Source of the DNA: DATAGF01 sp963835685
GTDB taxonomy: Bacteria > Actinomycetota > Thermoleophilia > Miltoncostaeales > Miltoncostaeaceae
Length of the DNA: 64,000 bases
Direction of reading: 5' to 3'
Assembly (NCBI GenBank): GCA_963835685.1
Contig: CAWIGI010000004.1
Coordinates: forward strand, 1-64,000
Under the pieces are notes generated by a model, which saw only the letters and a program-made list of their open reading frames with translations, did no database searches and was not told where the DNA came from. A program made the position numbers and the translations under genes. Positions 46,795 through 56,307 of the stretch are shown here, piece after piece. How positions within the stretch are numbered: position 1 is the first letter of the stretch; each line of letters begins with the position of its first letter.

Positions 46795-48126
46795 ATGGCC
46801 ATCCAGGAATCCCCACCGCTGACCGGCGAGGTCCGCCAGACCGTCCTCGTCAACACCTTCACCGACGGGCTGCTCGGGCCGGAGGTCCCGATGCTGGGCC
46901 CGGTGGCCGACGGCGGGCACGTCGTGTGGAACCCGGCGCCGGGCTGCTGGGGGCCGATGATCACGCCGTCGATCCGCGGCGGCCACGAGGTCTGCCAGCC
47001 GGTCGCCGTCGACGGCGCGAGGCCGGGGGACGCCGTGGCGATCCGCATCAAGGACATCGAGGTGACCTCGCTGGCCACCTCGTCGGGCAACGACCAGCCG
47101 ATGGAGGGCCGCTTCAACGGCGATCCCTACTGCGCGCCGCTCTGCCCGGGCTGCGGGGCGGAGTGGCCGGAGACCCGCGTCGAGGGCATCGGCCAGGGGT
47201 CGGTGCGGTGCGCGGCCTGCGGGGCGGACTGCACGCCGTTCACCTTCACCAACGGCTACACGATGGCGTTCGACGAGCTGCGCTCGCTCGGCGTCACCGT
47301 GCCGCGCGAGGCGGCCGAGGGCTTCGCCCGCGAGCCGGCCCGCTTCGCGGCGCTGCCCGACAACTCCGTGCAGAACCCGATCCTCGGCTTCGCGCCGCAC
47401 GACATCGTCGCGCTGGCCACGCGGGTGCGGCCGTTCCTGGGCCAGCTCGGCACGTCGCCCGCGGCGACGATCCCCGACTCCCACAACGCCGGCGACTTCG
47501 GCTCGTTCCTCGTCGGGGCGCCGCACCGCTACGCCCTCGAGGCGCAGGAGCTGCAGCGCCACAAGACCGACGGGCACATGGACATCGACGCGGTGCGCGC
47601 GGGCGCCGTCCTCGTCTGCCCGGTCAAGCTCGACGGCGCCGGCGTCTACGTCGGCGACATGCACGCGCTCCAGGGCGACGGGGAGATCGCCGGCCACACC
47701 TGCGACGTGTCCGGCACCGTCACGCTGCAGGTCGAGGTGCTCAAGGCGCTCGGCAACGACGGCCCGATCCTGTTCCCGCTCGAGGAGGACCTGCCGTTCC
47801 TGGCGCGCCCGCTCAGCGGGCCGGAGCGCGACCGGGCGCTGGCGCTCGCACGCCGGCACGGCATGGAGGCGCTCGAGGCGTCGATGCCGATCTCGGTGGT
47901 CGGCACGGGCCCCGACCTCAACTCGGCCACGGACAACGGGCTCGCCAGGGCGGCCGAGCTCCTCGACATGTCGATCCCGGAGGTGAAGAACCGGGCCACG
48001 ATCGCCGGCGCGATCGAGATCGGACGCCTTCCCGGCGTCGTCCAGGTGACCTTCCGCGCGCCCGCCGAGCGGCTGGAGGCGCGGGGCCTCCTCGGCTACG
48101 CCGTCGAGCTGTACGGCGAGGTCTGA
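46795..48126 (+). CDS. Acetamidase/formamidase family protein
   Basis: 443 aa. The fold is recognisable from VVWNPAPGCWGPMITPSIRG, VTSLATSSGNDQPMEGRFNG, SHNAGDFGSFLVGAPHRYAL and VYVGDMHALQGDGEIAGHTC. The family hydrolyses formamide, acetamide or related short amides. A zinc-ribbon-like insertion with four cysteine pairs (CAPLCPGCG ... CAACGADC, about residues 118-150) is not part of the minimal fold. The ATG at 46795 is preceded by a purine-rich GAAACGGAG. It stands 38 bp after the MoaD-like gene. Confidence 0.85.
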   Translation: MAIQESPPLTGEVRQTVLVNTFTDGLLGPEVPMLGPVADGGHVVWNPAPGCWGPMITPSIRGGHEVCQPVAVDGARPGDAVAIRIKDIEVTSLATSSGNDQPMEGRFNGDPYCAPLCPGCGAEWPETRVEGIGQGSVRCAACGADCTPFTFTNGYTMAFDELRSLGVTVPREAAEGFAREPARFAALPDNSVQNPILGFAPHDIVALATRVRPFLGQLGTSPAATIPDSHNAGDFGSFLVGAPHRYALEAQELQRHKTDGHMDIDAVRAGAVLVCPVKLDGAGVYVGDMHALQGDGEIAGHTCDVSGTVTLQVEVLKALGNDGPILFPLEEDLPFLARPLSGPERDRALALARRHGMEALEASMPISVVGTGPDLNSATDNGLARAAELLDMSIPEVKNRATIAGAIEIGRLPGVVQVTFRAPAERLEARGLLGYAVELYGEV

Positions 48127-48965
48127 CGGGACGACCCGCCGTCGCTTGACGAGCTCACGCGGTCGGCCAGGAACTCCTCCCAGGTCCGCCGGCCCACGGC
48201 CCGGTCCGGGGCCAGGTTCGCGCCGGCCCTGAGCGCGCGGGCGGCCCCGCCGGGCAGCCGCACCGGCACGATCGGCCGGCGCTTGCCGCTTGCCTGCAGG
48301 TACCCCCGGAGCAGCTCGGCCATCCCGTACACCCGCGGCCCGCCCATGTCGGGCACCAGGCCGGCCGGCGGGCCGAGGGCCAGCTCGGCGAGCCGTGCCG
48401 CCACCTCGTCGGCGTCGATCGGCTGGAACCGGAACCCGGACGGGACCGGGATCACCGGCAGCCTGGCCATCTGCTGCGCGGTCATCAAGGACAGGTCGTG
48501 GAACTGGGTGGCGCGCAGCGTCGTCCAGGGAAGGCCGGAGTCGGCGACCGCCTGTTCGGCGGCCAGCTTGGACGCGAAGTAGCCGAACATGGCGCGGTCG
48601 ATGCCGCTGGCGACGGGGACCCGGTCGGCGCCGACGACCGAGATGTACACCAGGTGCCGCGCCCCGGCCCGCGACGCCGCCCGGACCAGGTGCAGGGCCT
48701 TCACCTCGTCGCCCTCCCTGCTGCCCGCGCAGTGCACGATGATCTCGGCCCCCTCCACCGCGGCCTCGATCCCCTCGCCCGTGGTCAGGTCGCCGGTCAC
48801 GAGCTCGACGCCCTCCCCGGCCTCGCGGCTGCTGCGGCTCAGCACCCGCACCTTGGAGCCGGCGTCCCGCAGCCGCGGGACGACGAGGCGCCCCAGGGTG
48901 CCCGTGCCGCCGGTCACGAGGATGGGTGACGCCATCTCGGGGTCCATGTCGGGTCGAATCTCCAT
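48096..48965 (-). CDS. NmrA-like NAD(P)-binding (atypical SDR) protein
   Basis: 289 aa with a Rossmann start ILVTGGTGTLGRLVVPRLRD, RVLSRSSREAGEGVELVTGD and GARHLVYISVVGADRVP, typical of NmrA/HSCARG-like atypical SDRs. It has YFASKLAAEQAVADSGLPW in place of the usual active-site helix. These proteins are oxidoreductases or redox sensors. Its end overlaps the convergent amidase gene by 31 bp, and it is divergent from the LAL regulator. Confidence 0.85.
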   Translation of the reverse strand: MEIRPDMDPEMASPILVTGGTGTLGRLVVPRLRDAGSKVRVLSRSSREAGEGVELVTGDLTTGEGIEAAVEGAEIIVHCAGSREGDEVKALHLVRAASRAGARHLVYISVVGADRVPVASGIDRAMFGYFASKLAAEQAVADSGLPWTTLRATQFHDLSLMTAQQMARLPVIPVPSGFRFQPIDADEVAARLAELALGPPAGLVPDMGGPRVYGMAELLRGYLQASGKRRPIVPVRLPGGAARALRAGANLAPDRAVGRRTWEEFLADRVSSSSDGGSSRQTSPYSSTA

Positions 48966-49055
48966 CGGCCCGACCGTATCGCCGCATGGCCGCGGCGGCG
49001 TCGGGGACCTCCCCGACGAGGCTCCCTGAACCTCGCGCTCCAGGCCGCCGGTAGG

Positions 49056-51939
49056 GTGGCCGCGGCGCAGTCCACGGCCTGGAGTGACGTGGCCTTCGAG
49101 ATCACGGAGGGGCTCCTCGAGCGCGAGCGCGAGCTGACGGCGCTCGCCCATGCCCTGAGCGAGGCCGGGCAGGGGCGCGGCCAGACCGTCCTCGTCGAGG
49201 GTGCGGCCGGGCTGGGCAAGACGAGCCTGCTCAGGGCGGCGACCCGCGCTGCCGCCGAGTCGGGCTTCACCTGCCTGCGAGCGCGGGCCGGCGAGCTCGA
49301 GCGCGACTTCGCCTACGGCTGCGTGCGGCAGTTGCTGGAGCCCGCCGTCGCGTCGGCCTCGGACCCCGAGCGGCTGTTCGAGGGCGCCGCGGCCCTCTCG
49401 AAGCCGCTCTTCGCCCCGAGCGCCACCGTGCTGCCGTCTCCCTCGGCCGACAGCACGTTCACCGTGCTGCACGGCCTCTACTGGCTGCTCAACAACCTCG
49501 CCGCCGACGCCCCCGTGGCCCTCTCGGTGGACGACCTGCACTGGTCCGACGCCGAATCGCTGCGATTCCTCGCCTATCTGGCCCCCCGCCTCGAGGGCCT
49601 GCCCGTCGCCGTCCTCGCGTCCACGCGCCCCGGCGAGGGGGTCACGGCCGACCTGGCCCGGCTGGCGGCGGCCCCCGAGACCACGGTGCTGCGGCCCGCG
49701 CCGCTGACCATCGCGGCCACGGCGACGCTCTGCGAGCGGCGGCTCGGCTCGGCGGTCGCGGACGACTTCGCGGCGGCCTGCCGCGAGGCGACCGGAGGGA
49801 ACCCGTTCTTCCTCGAGGCGCTCCTGCGCGAGGCGCGGGAGCAGAGGCTGGCGACGGACGCTCGCGAGGCGGTCCGCGTGCAGCGGCTGGGCCCGGCCGC
49901 GGTCGCCCAGGCGGTGCTCCTGCGCCTCTCGGGGGGTTCCGCCTCCGCCACGGCCCTCGTGCGCGCCGTCGCGGTGCTGGGCGACGGGGCCCGGCTGGAC
50001 GAGGCGGCGCGCCTGGCCGGGCTCCCGGAGGACGAGGCGGCACGCGCCGCGGACCTGCTGGTCGATCGCGCGATCCTGAGGCCGGCGGGCGCCCTGGAGT
50101 TCGCGCACCCGATCGTGCGGGAGGCCGTCTACGCGGACATCGGCTCCCACGAGCGCGCCCGGGCGCACGCGCGCGCGGCCGAGATCCTCGCCGCGAGCGG
50201 CGCGTCCGAGGAGCGGATCGCAGCCCAGATCGCCGACGCGCAGCCGATCGGGGACGCCGAGCGGGTCGAGCTCCTGCGGCGGGTGGCCGCGGACGCCCTG
50301 CGGCGCGGAGCGCCGGCGGCCGCGGTCTCGTTGCTGAGACGCGCGCTCGCCGAGCCCCCGCCGCCCTCGGCCAGGGTGGAGGTCCTCGTCGAGCTCGGCT
50401 CGGCGGAATACCGCCTCGGGGCGCCCGAGGCGGTGGACCACCTCGCCGCGGCGGTCGCGCAGATCCGAGAGCCGAGGCTCCTCGCGACCTCGGTCCGCTG
50501 GCTCGCCAACGCGCTGACCATGTCGGGGGACTCGGACCGGGCCGTCGACGCGCTCGAGTCGGCGATCGAGGTCGTCGAGCCCGGCGACCCCGAGCTGGCG
50601 CTGCTGCTCGAGGCCGAGCTCGCGGCCCACGCCCAGGAGGCCGGCCTCGAGAGGCGCGCCCCGGCGGCGAGGCGGCTGGAGCGATACGCGGGCCTCGCGG
50701 GCGCCACGCCCGGCGAGCGCCTGGTGCTGGCGAGCCTCGCCTTCGAGCGCGCGAGGGCGAGCGGGTCGGCGGGCGAGGCGGCCGGCCACATCGAGCGCGC
50801 CCTCGCGGGCGGGAGGTTGCTGGGCGAGCAGGAGGTCGACGTCGCCGGCCCCTTCTACGTGCTCATGGTCGGCCTGCTCGCGACGGACGCGCTCGACCTC
50901 GCCCATGCGTGTCTCGAGCAGGCGCTCGCCGACGCACGAGCCCGCGCCTCGATCCCGCCCCTGGCGTTCCTCATCGAGTTCCGGGGCTGGGTCTCCCTGC
51001 GGCGGGGCGACGTGGCGCACGCGGAGGCCGACGCGCGGACGGCGCTCGAGCTCCTCACCGCCCGGGACGTCGAGCTTGGACGGGCGTTCGCCCTGGCGCT
51101 CCTGATCGAGGCCCTGATCGAGCAGGGCGAGGTCGAGGCCGCCGAGCGAGCGCTGCGCAGCAGCGGGCTCGGCGACGACATCCCGCCCGGGATGGCGAGC
51201 AACGACCTGCTCGAGGCGCGGGGCCTGCTGCGCCTCGCCCAGGGCAGGGCCGCGGGAGGGGCTCGACGACATGCGCGAGTTCGGCCGGCGCGACGAGCTG
51301 TGGGGCGGCGCGAATCCGATCGCGTCGCGCTGGCGCTCGCGGGCCTCCCTGGCCCTCGCCGCCCTGGGCGAGGGCGATCCGGCCCGCGTGATGGCGCGTG
51401 AGGATCTGGAGCTGGCGCGGCGCTGGGGAGCGGCGAGCGGGATCGGCGTCGCCCTTCGCGCGGTCGCGCTGACCGAGGGCGGCGGCGCGTCGGTCGAGCG
51501 CATGCGCGAGGCCGCGGCCGTGCTCGCGGGCTCACCGGCACGGCTCGAGCACGCCCGCGCGCTGACCGATCTCGGCGCCGCCCTGAGGCGCGCGAACCGC
51601 CGCCGGGAGGCGCGGGCCGCCCTCCAGGACGGGCTCGACCTCGCCGGGCGCTGCGGCGCCGGCGCGCTCGTCGAGCGCGCGCGCACGGAGCTGCGCGCCG
51701 CCGGGGGCCGGGTGAGCGACCCCGAAGGGACCGGAGCGGAGCAGCTGACCGTCTCGGAGCGGCGCGTCGCCGAGCTCGCCGCCGACGGGCAGAGCAACCC
51801 GGAGATCGCGCAGGGCCTGTTCGTGACCCGCAAGACGGTCGAGACCCATCTCGGCCACGTCTACCGCAAGCTCGGCATCTCGGGTCGCGCCGAGCTCGGC
51901 CGCGCGCTGGCCGCGCAGGCGTCACAGGCCGACGGCTGA
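49056..51939 (+). CDS. LAL-type (MalT-like) LuxR regulator, frameshifted
   Basis: About 960 aa. N-terminal AAA/STAND ATPase: LLERERELTALAHALSEAGQ, Walker A GAAGLGKTS (about 49-57), Walker B LSVDDLHWSD. A long helical TPR-like middle and a C-terminal LuxR HTH follow (LTVSERRVAELAADGQSNPE, IAQGLFVTRKTVETHLGHVY). The frame changes near 51255. Such large ATP-dependent activators respond to small ligands; the target is unknown. The start is GTG 49056 or GTG 49089. Confidence 0.88.
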
Positions 51940-52189
51940 CCGGGCGAATCTTCACGGCCGCCTCACGCCCCGCTCATCCGGATGCGGCATGATGGGCACC
52001 ATGTGGGGGTGGCGCTTCCGGGCGACGGCGCGGGCACGGCCCGCCGCTGCGACTGCCTTCGAGCGCCTGAGCCGGGAGCGCGAGATGGTCCGGCGCGCGG
52101 CCGGCTGCTTCGCCGAGGGCGTGGCGCCGGGTCGCCCGCGCCTGCGCCTCGTCCACCCGGCGCCGCGGTCGAGGTAGGCGCCCCGGAGG
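51940..52189. other. Gap between the LAL regulator and the FAD oxidoreductase gene
   Basis: A 62-codon frame at 51989-52177 (MWGWRFRATARARPAAATAF and on) is open but very Arg-rich and has no good ribosome-binding site. It may be a small protein or nothing. No terminator is clear. Confidence 0.3.
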
Positions 52190-53614
52190 TCAGCCCGCCA
52201 GGTCGCGCCCCAGTGCCGACCGGGCCGCGTGGCGGCCGCACATGCCGTGCACGCCGCCGCCGGGCGGCGTTGACGCGGAGCAGAGGTAGACCCCGGGCGC
52301 CGGGGTGGCGTACGGATCGGGGCGCGCCACCGGCCGGGCGAGGGTCTGGCGCAGGTCCTGGAGGCCGGCGGCGATGTCGCCGCCCACGTGGTTCGGGTTC
52401 TCGCGCTCGAGCTGGGCCGGGCCGCGGGCCGCGCGCGCGAGGACGAGGTCGCGGAAGCCGGGCGCGAACCGCTCCACCTGGCGCTCCATGCGCTCGGTCA
52501 TGTCCACGGGCGATCCGCCGGGGACGTGGCAGTAGGCCCACGCGGTGTGCCGCCCCTCGGGGGCCCGGCTCGGGTCGGCGAGGGTCTGCTGGGCGAGGAG
52601 GACGTAGGGGCGCTCGGGGTGGCCGCCGCCGGCGACGGCTGCCTCGGCTGCCGCGATCTCGGCCATCGTGCCCCCGAGGTGCACCGTCGCCGCGCGAGCG
52701 CAGTCCGGCGAGCGCCAGGGGATCGGGCCGGCGAGCGCCCAATCGACCTTGAAGGCGCCGGGCCCGTAGCGGTAGCGCGCCATGCGGCGGCGGTAGGCCG
52801 GAGGAAGGCGCGTCCCGGCGATCGCCAGGAGCTGGCGGGGGGTGACGTCGAGCAGCACCGCGCGCGCGGGCGGCAGGTCGTCGAGCGACGTCACCAGGCG
52901 GCCGGTCTCGATCTCGCCGCCGAGCGTCCGCAGCAGCTCGACCAGGCCGTCGGTGATGCGCCCCGACCCCCCGCGCGCCACGGGCCAGCCGACCGCGTGG
53001 CCCAGCGTCATCAGCGCGAGCCCGAAGCCCGCGGTGAGCCGGGCGTCGAGCGGCCTGATCGAGTGCGCGGCCATCCCCGCCAGCAGGGCACGGGCGCGCT
53101 CCCCCGAGAAGCGACTCGCCAGCCCGACCGCGGAGCGCAGGCCATGCCGGGCGAAGCGGGCGAGCGCGAGCGGGTGCCGCGGCGGTCGCAGCGGGGGCCC
53201 GAGGAGGCCGTCGATCAGGGCGTCGGCGTCGCGGACCAGGGGCCCGAGCAGATCGCGATAGGCGGCGCCGTCGGCGCCGAGGGCCTCGGATGTCGCGTTG
53301 ACCGAGCGCTCGAGGACGACCGCGCCGCCGTCGTCGAGGGGGTGGGCGAGCGGCGCCGCCGGCTGCACCAGCTCGACGCCGAGCTCGGCGAGCGGGAGGG
53401 ACCGGAAGAAGGGTGAGCCGGCCACCAGCGGGTGGATCGCCGAGCAGACGTCGTGCACGTAGCCGGGGAGGGTCAGCTCCGCCGAGCGGCAGCCGCCCCC
53501 GGGCGTCTCGGCGGCCTCCAGCACCAGCACCGAGCGGCCGGCCCCGGCGAGGGTGATCGCCGCGGCGAGCCCGTTGGGGCCCGACCCGACGACGATGGCG
53601 TCGCGCTCCCTCAC
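52190..53614 (-). CDS. FAD-dependent oxidoreductase, phytoene-desaturase/PYROXD2-like
   Basis: 474 aa. It has the dinucleotide motif AIVVGSGPNGLAAAITLAGA at the N-terminus, the GG doublet VLEAAETPGGGCRSAELTLP and a C-terminal FAD segment GVYLCSASTPPGGGVHGMCG. The whole length resembles CrtI-like amine-oxidase-superfamily flavoproteins of the PYROXD2 group, whose substrates are not settled. Its start overlaps the soxR stop by four bases, so it is SoxR-controlled or at least co-transcribed. No carotenoid synthase is nearby. Confidence 0.88.
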   Translation of the reverse strand: MRERDAIVVGSGPNGLAAAITLAGAGRSVLVLEAAETPGGGCRSAELTLPGYVHDVCSAIHPLVAGSPFFRSLPLAELGVELVQPAAPLAHPLDDGGAVVLERSVNATSEALGADGAAYRDLLGPLVRDADALIDGLLGPPLRPPRHPLALARFARHGLRSAVGLASRFSGERARALLAGMAAHSIRPLDARLTAGFGLALMTLGHAVGWPVARGGSGRITDGLVELLRTLGGEIETGRLVTSLDDLPPARAVLLDVTPRQLLAIAGTRLPPAYRRRMARYRYGPGAFKVDWALAGPIPWRSPDCARAATVHLGGTMAEIAAAEAAVAGGGHPERPYVLLAQQTLADPSRAPEGRHTAWAYCHVPGGSPVDMTERMERQVERFAPGFRDLVLARAARGPAQLERENPNHVGGDIAAGLQDLRQTLARPVARPDPYATPAPGVYLCSASTPPGGGVHGMCGRHAARSALGRDLAG

Positions 53615-54081
53615 CCGGCGGCGCGCGGCGGCTTCCTCAGCGCCGCGGGCAGGTACCGGGCGCCCGGGCCGCGAGCCGAGGCGCGGTCTCCGCGGTTCAT
53701 CAGGCTGCAGTCTCGCAGCGACAGGCAGCCGCAGCCGATGCAGGTCGTGAGGCCGTCGCGCAGGGCCTCGAGGGCCACGATCTGCTCGTCCAGGCGCGAG
53801 CGCCAGCCCCGCGAGAGCCGGGACCAGTCGGCCTTCGTGGGGGTGCGGCCCTCCGGCAGCGTCGCCAGCGCCTCGCGGATCTCGTCGAGCGTGAGGCCCA
53901 CGTTCTGGGCGGCACGCACGAACGCGAGCCTCCGGAGCACGCTGCGCGGGTAGCGGCGCTGCCCGCCCGCGGGGCGGAGCGACGCCACGAGCCCCTCCTC
54001 CTCGTAGTACCGCAGCGCCGAGGCGGCGATGCCGGCCCGGCGCGCCACCTCGCCGATCGGAAGCAGGTCGCCCACGTCCAT
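53611..54081 (-). CDS. soxR: Redox-sensing MerR-family regulator SoxR
   Basis: 156 aa. The HTH is LLPIGEVARRAGIAASALRY, YEEEGLVASLRPAGGQRRYP; a dimer helix follows; the [2Fe-2S] ligands are C114-X2-C117-X-C119-X5-C125 (TCIGCGCLSLRDCS). Oxidation of the cluster by redox-cycling compounds turns SoxR into an activator. The divergent promoter at 54093-54123 has the long spacer typical for MerR-type activation. The flavoprotein gene follows on the same strand. Confidence 0.94.
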   Translation of the reverse strand: MDVGDLLPIGEVARRAGIAASALRYYEEEGLVASLRPAGGQRRYPRSVLRRLAFVRAAQNVGLTLDEIREALATLPEGRTPTKADWSRLSRGWRSRLDEQIVALEALRDGLTTCIGCGCLSLRDCSLMNRGDRASARGPGARYLPAALRKPPRAAG

Positions 54082-54092
54082 CGGACCCTCCC

Positions 54093-54123
54093 TTGACTTC
54101 AAGTTCACTTCAGCTTCTACGGT
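54093..54123 (+). promoter_or_regulatory. SoxR-type promoter with 19-bp spacer
   Basis: TTGACT (54093-54098) and TACGGT (54118-54123) are separated by 19 bp, the over-long spacer that MerR-family activators correct by DNA distortion. Within it CTTCAAGTTCACTTCAG resembles the dyad of SoxR boxes. It drives the SDR gene (ATG 54151, GGAGG before it) and lies 12 bp from the soxR ATG. Confidence 0.6.
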
Positions 54124-54150
54124 AGCGATCGTCCCAAGGAGGAGGCAACC

Positions 54151-54861
54151 ATGAGCGGCGAGACGAGAGTGGCCCTGGTCACCGGGGCGTCGCGCGGGCT
54201 GGGCCGCGCGTTGACGGCCGAGCTCGTGTGGCAGGGCTGGCGCGTGATCGCCGACGGTCGCGACGGTGCCCGGCTGGCGCGAGCCGTGAGCGAGATGCCG
54301 CGCCCCGGGGCCGTGACGGCCGTGGCCGGCGACGTCACGAGCCCGGTCCACCGGGCCCGCCTGGTCGCCGCGGCGCGCGAGGCGGGCCGGCTCGACCTGC
54401 TGGTGAACAACGCCAGCGCCCTGGGGCCGAGCCCGCTGCCGCCCCTGGCCGACCTCCCGCTGTGGGAGCTCGAGCGCGTGCTGGCCGTCAACGTCGTCGC
54501 CCCGCTGGCGCTCTTCCAGCTCCTCGTGGGCCGCCTCGAGGAGCGCGGCGGCGTCGTGGTGAACGTCTCCTCGGACGCCGCGGTCGAGGCCTACGAGGGC
54601 TGGGGCGGCTACGGCGCCTCGAAGGCGGCGCTCGAGCAGCTGAGCGCCGTCGCGGCGGCCGAGCACCCGGGCCTGCGCGTCTACGCCGTTGACCCGGGGG
54701 ACATGGCGACCGAGATGCACCAGCGCGCCTTCCCGGGGGAGGACATCAGCGACCGCCCGGCCCCCGAGAGCGTGGTGCCCTCGCTGCTGAGGCTCGTGCG
54801 CGGCGACCTGCCGAGCGGCCGCTACCGCGCCGCGGACCTGGTCGCGCCGGTGCCCGCGTGA
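54151..54861 (+). CDS. Short-chain dehydrogenase/reductase
   Basis: 236 aa. Classical SDR motifs: ALVTGASRGLGRALTAEL (cofactor), LLVNNASALGP, VVVNVSSDAAVEAYEGWGGY with YGASKAALEQLSAV supplying the Tyr-X3-Lys pair. Strong AAGGAGGAGG before the ATG. It follows a SoxR-type promoter and probably reduces quinones or carbonyl products of redox stress. The stop overlaps the start of the queA-like gene. Confidence 0.9.
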   Translation: MSGETRVALVTGASRGLGRALTAELVWQGWRVIADGRDGARLARAVSEMPRPGAVTAVAGDVTSPVHRARLVAAAREAGRLDLLVNNASALGPSPLPPLADLPLWELERVLAVNVVAPLALFQLLVGRLEERGGVVVNVSSDAAVEAYEGWGGYGASKAALEQLSAVAAAEHPGLRVYAVDPGDMATEMHQRAFPGEDISDRPAPESVVPSLLRLVRGDLPSGRYRAADLVAPVPA

Positions 54862-55937
54862 TCGCGGCCGCCCCCCTTCGCGAGCCGGCGCCGCCGTTCG
54901 CGATCCCGCCGGGATCGCACGCGGCCGCCCCGCCCGAGCGACGGGGCGTGCCCCGCGACGGGGTGCGCCTCCTGGTCGCCCGCCCCGGCGGCGTGGCGCA
55001 CCGCCGCTTCCGCGACCTGCCCGACCAGCTCGAGCCCGGCGACCTCCTGGTCGTCAACACGTCGGCGACCCTGCCGGCGGCGCTCGACGTCGTCCGGGGG
55101 GACGGGCGCGCCGCTGTCCTGCACGTCTCGACCGTCCTCGACGAGGGCGACTGGCTCGTGGAGCTGCGCCGGCCGGACGGGGCGGGGCCCCAGCGCGACG
55201 CGGTTCGCGGCGAGCGCCTGCGGCTCCCCGGCGGCCGCCGCCTGCGCCTCGTCGCCCCCTTCCCGGACCCGGGTGCGCGGGCGGGGCGCCTCTGGCGCGC
55301 CCGCCCGCGCCCCGCCGCCGGCCTCCACGCCTACCTCGCCGGCCACGGCCGGCCCATCGCCTACGGCCACACGGCCGGCCGCTTCCCGCTCTCGGACCAC
55401 CAGACCGTCTACGCCTCGGCCCCGGGGAGCGCCGAGATGCCGAGCGCCGGGCGCCCCTTCACGGCGCCGCTGCTCGTGCGCCTGATGGCGCGCGGCGTGA
55501 CCGTCGTGCCGCTCGTCCTGCACGCCGGCGTCTCGAGCCCGGAGGTGTCCGAGCCCCCGCTGCCCGAGCGCTTCGAGGTGCCGGAGGACACCGCGCGCCT
55601 CGTCAGGAGCGCGGCGGCCGTGGGCCGTCGCGTCGTGGCCGTGGGGACGACCGTGACGCGCGCGCTCGAGAGCGCCGTGGGCCCGGACGGGACGGTGCGG
55701 GCGGTGTCGGGATGGACGGACCTCGTCCTCGGCCCGGACTATCCCGCGCAGGTCGTCACCGGCCTGGTGACCGGCCTCCACGAGCCCGAGGCGAGCCACC
55801 TGCTGCTGCTCGAGGCCGTCGCCGGGCCGGAGCTTGTCCGCGCGGCCTACGAGGAGGCCGTCGCCACCGGATACCTCTGGCACGAGTTCGGCGACTCGAT
55901 GCTCTTCCTGCCGCGCCGCCTCACGCCCAACGCCTGA
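54858..55937 (+). CDS. queA: QueA-like S-adenosylmethionine:tRNA ribosyltransferase-isomerase
   Basis: 359 aa from GTG 54858, coupled to the SDR gene. The QueA features are DQLEPGDLLVVNTSATLPAA, GRFPLSDHQTVYASAPGSAE, VVPLVLHAGVSSPEV and ATGYLWHEFGDSMLFLP. QueA makes epoxyqueuosine in tRNA. No other queuosine gene is near and this actinobacterial subgroup may use another substrate. The stop codon lies inside a copy of the fur 5' region. Confidence 0.85.
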   Translation: MIAAAPLREPAPPFAIPPGSHAAAPPERRGVPRDGVRLLVARPGGVAHRRFRDLPDQLEPGDLLVVNTSATLPAALDVVRGDGRAAVLHVSTVLDEGDWLVELRRPDGAGPQRDAVRGERLRLPGGRRLRLVAPFPDPGARAGRLWRARPRPAAGLHAYLAGHGRPIAYGHTAGRFPLSDHQTVYASAPGSAEMPSAGRPFTAPLLVRLMARGVTVVPLVLHAGVSSPEVSEPPLPERFEVPEDTARLVRSAAAVGRRVVAVGTTVTRALESAVGPDGTVRAVSGWTDLVLGPDYPAQVVTGLVTGLHEPEASHLLLLEAVAGPELVRAAYEEAVATGYLWHEFGDSMLFLPRRLTPNA

Positions 55938-56075
55938 AGGACCGGCAGGCGCTGGGCGGTGGGACGGTATCCGCACTCCTCGGGAGCGGCGGCGGCATCC
56001 GCCGCCTCCCGTGCGGCTCTCAGCTGCAACTCTGTCGCATGTGCGGGCGGACGGCAAGCACCTCGTCGCGCAGCC
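55935..56075 (-). pseudogene. Duplicated 5' fragment of the fur-family gene
   Basis: The minus strand reads LQLRAAREAADAAAA, then YRPTAQRLPVLQALG, matching the N-terminus of the Fur-family protein at 59446 (WQLRAAREAGDAAAALLRRA, GCRPTAQRLLVLQALG). The DNA is similar over about 120 bp in the same orientation, then breaks off. The wing and metal sites are absent. Confidence 0.7.
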
Positions 56076-56091
56076 GTCTCGCGGCCCCGCC

Positions 56092-56307
56092 CTACCGTGG
56101 CGAGTGGTCGTGCCCGTGGTCATCCTCGACGCCCGCCTGGTGGGCGTGCGGGTGGCTGTGGACGACCTCGCCGTGGCTGTGCTCGTGCTCGTGCTCGGTG
56201 TGCTCGTGGTCGTGCGCGTCGTGCGGGTGGCTGTGGGTCACCTCGTCGTGGCTGTGCTCGTGGCTGTGCGTCTCGCCGCCGGCATGATCGTGCCGCTTCT
56301 CACTCAT
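56092..56307 (-). CDS. Histidine-rich metal-binding peptide
   Basis: 71 aa from ATG 56307, overlapping the cbiO stop (ATGA). There are 23 histidines, mostly in HSH, HDH and HEH runs with acidic residues (HSHEHSHDEVTHSHPHD). Such peptides store or buffer nickel, cobalt or zinc. Last gene of the transporter operon, so it probably holds the imported metal. Confidence 0.75.
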   Translation of the reverse strand: MSEKRHDHAGGETHSHEHSHDEVTHSHPHDAHDHEHTEHEHEHSHGEVVHSHPHAHQAGVEDDHGHDHSPR

